A stretch of 7,346 nt of DNA from Candidatus Sulfopaludibacter sp. SbA3 (lineage in GTDB: Bacteria > Acidobacteriota > Terriglobia > Bryobacterales > Bryobacteraceae), in the NCBI GenBank assembly GCA_945900935.1, contig CAMDKT010000300.1, positions 1 through 7,346 of the forward strand, given 5' to 3'. Position numbers and translations under genes: made by a program. Below the pieces are notes generated by a model. That model saw only the letters and a list, made by a program, of their open reading frames with translations. It did not search any database and had not been told where the DNA came from. Position 1 is the stretch's first letter. Every line of letters starts with the position of its first letter. Below are positions 5,695-7,346 of the stretch, in pieces.

Positions 5695-6531
5695 ATGGAC
5701 CTCAAGGAAATTGTTTGCGCGCACAGTCCGGACTCCGACGACGCCTATATGTTTTATGGCCTCGCCACTCGGAAGGTCCGCTCGAAATTGCTTAACTTCC
5801 GGCACCAGTTGGAGGATATTCAATCGCTCAATCGCCGGGCAATGAACGGGGAATACGAGTTGACGGCGATCTCCTATCACGCCTATCCCTACGTGGCCGA
5901 TAAGTACTACGTGATGGCTTCTGGCTCCAGCGTTGGCGACGGGTATGGACCCATTCTGGTGGCGTTGCACCCGATGAGCGTGGACGACCTGAAGGGCAAG
6001 CGCATCGCGATTCCGGGACGACTGACGACCGCGTTTCTGACGTTGAACCTCATCCAGCCTGATTTCATACCGGTCGAAGTCCCGTTCGACAGAATCCTCG
6101 ACGCGGTGAAGGATGGGGCGGCCGATGTGGGTCTGGTGATCCACGAGGCGCAGTTAACCTATTCCAAGACCGGCTTTCATCAAATTCTGGACCTGGGCAA
6201 GTGGTGGAAAAAGAAGTTCGACTTGCCATTGCCGCTCGGTTGCAATGTCTTGCGGCGCGACTTGTCGCCGGAACACCGGACCGAAGCGTGCCGGCTGATG
6301 CGGGACAGTATTCAGTACTCGTTGGACAACCATGAGGAAGCGCTAGAATACGCCATGCAGTTTGCCCGCGACATGGAGCCGGAGTTGGCCAACAAGTTCG
6401 TGGGGATGTACGTGAACCACTACACGGTGGATTGCGGCGACATCATTCCAAAGGCGGCGCAGAAGCTGCTGGACATGGGCCACGAAATTGGGTTGATCCC
6501 GAATCGCGTGGAACTGGAAATCGTCCGCTAG
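5695..6531 (+). CDS. mqnD: MqnD-like 1,4-dihydroxy-6-naphthoate synthase (futalosine menaquinone pathway)
   Basis: The 278-residue protein has the MqnA/MqnD periplasmic-binding-protein-like fold and the MqnD signature. Blocks are ISYHAYPYVADKYYVMASG (59-77), GDGYGP (81-86), IAIPGRLTTAFLTL (104-117), VPFDRILDAVKDG (129-141), VIHEAQLTYSKTGF (148-161) and the LGKWW...LPLPLG stretch (167-182). H150 in VIHE corresponds to the His proposed as catalytic in characterised MqnD. MqnD converts cyclic de-hypoxanthine futalosine to 1,4-dihydroxy-6-naphthoate, a cytoplasmic step of the alternative menaquinone route. The N-terminal loop reads HSPDSDDAYMF (10-20), where textbook MqnD has a SPCPNDTF-like sequence, so it belongs to a divergent subgroup. 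ATG 5695 is backed by GGGAGA nine bases upstream. No other mqn gene is in the window. Assignment to MqnD rather than MqnA is fairly safe; exact activity in this subgroup is less so. Confidence 0.87.
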   Translation: MDLKEIVCAHSPDSDDAYMFYGLATRKVRSKLLNFRHQLEDIQSLNRRAMNGEYELTAISYHAYPYVADKYYVMASGSSVGDGYGPILVALHPMSVDDLKGKRIAIPGRLTTAFLTLNLIQPDFIPVEVPFDRILDAVKDGAADVGLVIHEAQLTYSKTGFHQILDLGKWWKKKFDLPLPLGCNVLRRDLSPEHRTEACRLMRDSIQYSLDNHEEALEYAMQFARDMEPELANKFVGMYVNHYTVDCGDIIPKAAQKLLDMGHEIGLIPNRVELEIVR

Positions 6532-6572
6532 TCCGAAACAACTTTTTGGGCTGCTGCCGCGTCCCTATTTGT
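6532..6572 (+). other. Short spacer without recognisable signals
   Basis: The 41 bases between the MqnD-like gene and the HEAT-repeat gene hold a CTTTTTGGG run and a CTATTT hexamer two bases before the next ATG. Neither makes a convincing promoter, terminator or ribosome-binding site. Read-through from mqnD is the simplest reading. Confidence 0.5.
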
Positions 6573-7346
6573 ATGCATTTGGCGTTCCTATCGGTATTGA
6601 TGACCGCGGCCCTGCTAGCGGCGCAGGACGACGCGAAACAGCGGCTGAAAACGGCACGTTCGTATGCCAAAGACGGCAGTGCGGGCGTGGAGCGGCTGCG
6701 TCCGTTATTGAGCGACAGCGACGTTGCCGTGCGGCGGGCCGCTGTCGAGTCACTGGTAACAATTGGCGGGCAGCAGACGCTGGAGCCGTTGACCTTTTCG
6801 CTCCGCGACGGCGACGGCGAGGTGCAGCGGATGGCCGCCAACGGCCTAGTGAACTTTTACGTGCCGGGATATCACAAGAGCGGCTGGCGGGGACGCCTGA
6901 AGCGCGGCGCGGACTCGGTGTTGGAGAGGTTTCGCGGGCCGGATGAGCCCGTCGCGCCGGCCTACGTGACAGCGCGGCCGGAGATCGTCGCGGCTTTGGG
7001 AAAGGTGACGGCGGAATCGGCATCAATGGAGGGGCGGGCGGCCGCGGCCCGGGCGCTCGGCGTACTTCGGGCGGGTGCCGCGAGCGAGCAGTTGCTGGCG
7101 GCTCTGCAGACCAAAAACACCGCTGTGCTCTACGAGGTTTTAACGGCGTTTGAAAAGATCCGGAACGCGGACGTGGCGCCGCGACTCTTCTACATGCTCC
7201 GTGATCCGGATGTAAAGGTGCAATTGGCGGCGATCCAAACTGTGTCGCTCCTGGGGAACAAGGAAGCCAACGCGCCGTTGCGGGAGGCGTGGGAGCGGAC
7301 GAAAAGCGACCGGGTTCGGGGAGCGCTGCTGGAGGCGATGGCGATG
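6573..7346 (+). CDS. Secreted HEAT-repeat protein, N-terminal part
   Basis: ATG 6573 opens a frame of 258 codons that runs off the right edge with no stop. The first 17 residues (MHLAFLSVLMTAALLAA, then QDD) form a signal peptide. HEAT-like helical pairs follow, for example VERLRPLLSDSDVAVRRAAVESLVTI (about 39-64), LEPLTFSLRDGDGEVQRMAANGL (about 70-92), EGRAAAARALGVLRAGAASEQLLAAL (about 153-178), and APRLFYMLRDPDVKVQLAAIQTVSLLG (about 202-228). A less repetitive stretch at about 95-135 (YHKSGWRGRLKRGADSVLERF) interrupts the array and may be a loop or an amphipathic helix. Such arrays bind proteins in the periplasm; the partner is unknown. The gene lies 41 bp after mqnD. No ribosome-binding site is visible before the start, which I chose because the signal peptide begins there; ATG 6600 is inside it. 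Confidence 0.82.
   Translation, partial: MHLAFLSVLMTAALLAAQDDAKQRLKTARSYAKDGSAGVERLRPLLSDSDVAVRRAAVESLVTIGGQQTLEPLTFSLRDGDGEVQRMAANGLVNFYVPGYHKSGWRGRLKRGADSVLERFRGPDEPVAPAYVTARPEIVAALGKVTAESASMEGRAAAARALGVLRAGAASEQLLAALQTKNTAVLYEVLTAFEKIRNADVAPRLFYMLRDPDVKVQLAAIQTVSLLGNKEANAPLREAWERTKSDRVRGALLEAMAM

Noticed and set aside
4921..6144. 407-codon open frame on the minus strand across the TPR and MqnD-like genes
   Set aside because: It is antisense to two recognisable protein families, its translation is rich in Arg/Gly/Val with no domain I know, and long antisense frames are common in GC-rich DNA.

Overview
The window looks like chromosomal DNA from a free-living, GC-rich (about 60% by eye) Gram-negative bacterium. 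A Solibacter/Bryobacter-type acidobacterium is my best guess. The reasons are the gene mix (Tat-exported sulfatase, DUF3500 protein, TolB-like propeller, MqnD of the futalosine menaquinone route) and the style of the N-terminus of the M23 peptidase. This is inference from family knowledge; there is no rRNA or marker gene here to prove it. No mobile element, CRISPR array, tRNA or rRNA was seen.

Layout: the left 4.1 kb is read on the minus strand and the right 3.2 kb on the plus strand, diverging from a 27-bp gap at 4087-4113. Minus strand, in order of transcription: a Tat-type secreted S1 sulfatase (4086-2734); a 233-bp spacer with a good TTGACA promoter and three inverted repeats; a membrane-anchored M23 endopeptidase (2500-1607); a secreted DUF3500 protein (1566-541); and the start of a Tat-exported beta-propeller protein that runs off the left edge (489-1). 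The last three are 40 and 51 bp apart and could share a transcript. Plus strand: an SDR oxidoreductase (4114-4893); a TPR gene that appears split from its own signal peptide by one extra C in a CCCC run (4899-5604); an MqnD-like enzyme (5695-6531); and a secreted HEAT-repeat protein that runs off the right edge (6573-7346).

Functionally this is mostly an envelope and export neighbourhood. Five or six of the eight genes carry export signals or a membrane anchor (sulfatase, M23, DUF3500, propeller, HEAT, and the TPR protein if its frame is restored). The SDR and MqnD are cytoplasmic enzymes. No single pathway links all the genes. The points most worth a second look are the structured leader of the M23 gene, the symmetric TATA element between the divergent sulfatase and SDR genes whose starts both lack Shine-Dalgarno sequences, and the frame break in the TPR gene. 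I found no convincing new multi-gene system.
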